Assembly (NCBI GenBank): GCA_013202725.1
Contig: JABMRH010000229.1
Location: 1-6,157, forward strand
From: Desulfobacteraceae bacterium
GTDB lineage: Bacteria; Desulfobacterota; Desulfobacteria; Desulfobacterales; ETH-SRB1
Direction of reading: 5' to 3'
Length of the DNA: 6,157 bases
The translations under genes were made by a program, and so were the position numbers. Below the pieces are notes generated by a model. The model saw only the letters and a program-made list of their open reading frames with translations. It was not told the DNA's origin and did not search any database. The stretch's first letter is position 1, and each line of letters begins with the position of its first letter. Of this stretch, positions 5,517 through 6,157 are shown piece by piece.

Positions 5517-6080
5517 TCAGATCTCATGATACCTGAAACAATCAACAACATGATCATTGACCATTCCTGCAGCCTGCATAAACGCATAACAGGTTGTCGG
5601 ACCTGTAAATTTAAACCCCCTCTTTTTCAAATCAATGCTCATATCTATCGATTCATCTGTTTTTGAAGGAATCTCCTCATGAGTTTTCCATGCGTTCTTT
5701 ATCGGTTTGCCGTCAATAAACCTCCAGATATATGTATCAAAGCTGCCGAACTCTTTTTGAACAGATAGAAATGCTCTTGCGTTTTGAACTGCAGCTTCGA
5801 TTTTTAGTTTGTTTCGAATAATTCCTTTATTAAGGAGCAGTTCACTTATTTTGCCTGAATCGTACTTTGCTATTTTATTATAATCAAAGCAGTTAAATGC
5901 TTTCTGGTAATTTTTACGTTTTTTCAAGATGGTTATCCAGCTTAATCCGGCCTGCATTCCTTCAAGTATAAGAAGCTCAAATAATTTGCGATCATCATGC
6001 AACGGAATACCCCACTCGTTGTCATGATACTTAATATAAAGAAGATCTGTACCGGCCCATTTGCATCGAGACCTTTGCAA
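5517..6080 (-). CDS. tag: DNA-3-methyladenine glycosylase I (Tag)
   Basis: Tag excises 3-methyladenine from alkylated DNA, the first step of base-excision repair (EC 3.2.2.20). The 187-residue protein aligns with E. coli Tag at a constant offset of two residues. The zinc ligands are Cys6, His19, His177 and Cys181 (E. coli Cys4, His17, His175, Cys179). The recognition glutamate is Glu40 and Trp48 matches Trp46. YHDNEWG, LEGMQAGLSWITILKKR and KKRGFKFTGPTTCYAFMQAAG are hallmark stretches. The start is unusual. The only conventional in-frame start after the upstream stop (TGA, 6108-6110) is TTG 6080, and codon 3, which aligns with the E. coli initiator Met, is AGG. The TTG and the AGGGGG in front of it lie in a repeat-like sequence. 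It is the first gene of the right block. Confidence 0.92.
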   Translation of the reverse strand: MQRSRCKWAGTDLLYIKYHDNEWGIPLHDDRKLFELLILEGMQAGLSWITILKKRKNYQKAFNCFDYNKIAKYDSGKISELLLNKGIIRNKLKIEAAVQNARAFLSVQKEFGSFDTYIWRFIDGKPIKNAWKTHEEIPSKTDESIDMSIDLKKRGFKFTGPTTCYAFMQAAGMVNDHVVDCFRYHEI

Positions 6081-6124
6081 AACGCCCCCTTTTGCCCGAT
6101 TACTGCGTCAGGCTCAAATTTCAA
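6066..6124. repeat. Repeat-like sequence (possible insertion end) abutting the tag 5' end
   Basis: The stretch beginning CGAGACCTTTGCAAAACGCC and running to about 6124 resembles a dispersed sequence I recall flanking mobile elements and genes in Desulfobacterales-type genomes. It joins tag exactly where homology to other Tag proteins begins, and it appears to supply the TTG start. No transposase or terminal inverted repeat is visible, and the right end is undefined. The remaining bases (6125-6157) hold nothing recognisable beyond an isolated AGAGGA on the minus strand (6146-6151). Confidence 0.35.
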
Positions 6125-6157
6125 TACTAGAAATATACAATATATTCCTCTGGTTAA

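Noticed and set aside
5942..6124. 60-codon minus-strand ORF overlapping the tag 5' end
   Set aside because: It is out of frame with tag, begins at TTG in the repeat-like sequence, and shows no domain.

Overview
The window looks like chromosomal DNA from a selenoprotein-making bacterium. The best guess is an anaerobic Desulfobacterota (deltaproteobacterial, sulfate-reducer-like) lineage. That guess rests on three in-frame UGA codons each followed by a bacterial SECIS-like hairpin, a selD gene that itself carries selenocysteine (Sec), a small glutaredoxin-like double-Sec gene, and short dispersed repeats of a kind I associate with those genomes. It is inference from content; there is no rRNA or other phylogenetic marker here.

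Left block (1-2430, minus strand), read in transcription order: selD (2430 to 1381, Sec at codon 18), a NifS-type cysteine desulfurase (1277 to 156), and the first 53 codons of an exported metal-ABC-transporter binding protein (159 to beyond base 1). The last two overlap as ATGA. A good sigma70-type promoter lies upstream of selD. The desulfurase can mobilise sulfur or selenium, and SelD activates selenide to selenophosphate, so the first two genes form a plausible selenium-supply pair.

Middle (2431-3205): a 322-base divergent intergenic region holds the selD promoter and a roughly 119-bp nested inverted repeat (MITE/hairpin-like). A UspA-family gene follows on the plus strand.

Right block (3231-6080, minus strand), in transcription order: tag (3-methyladenine DNA glycosylase I; TTG start inside a repeat-like sequence), a GT4 glycosyltransferase, an otherwise invisible 75-residue selenoprotein at 3933-4160, and a LOG-family protein. 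The genes are tightly spaced and probably form one operon.

The most notable item is that hidden gene. It has a strong ribosome binding site overlapping the upstream stop codon. Its glutaredoxin-like fold has Sec in the active site (Sec-Pro-Tyr-Thr), and a second UGA gives a Sec-Gly-Val-stop C terminus. Each UGA is followed by its own hairpin, and the second hairpin lies beyond the stop codon. A standard gene caller would leave this region blank and would truncate selD by 21 residues.
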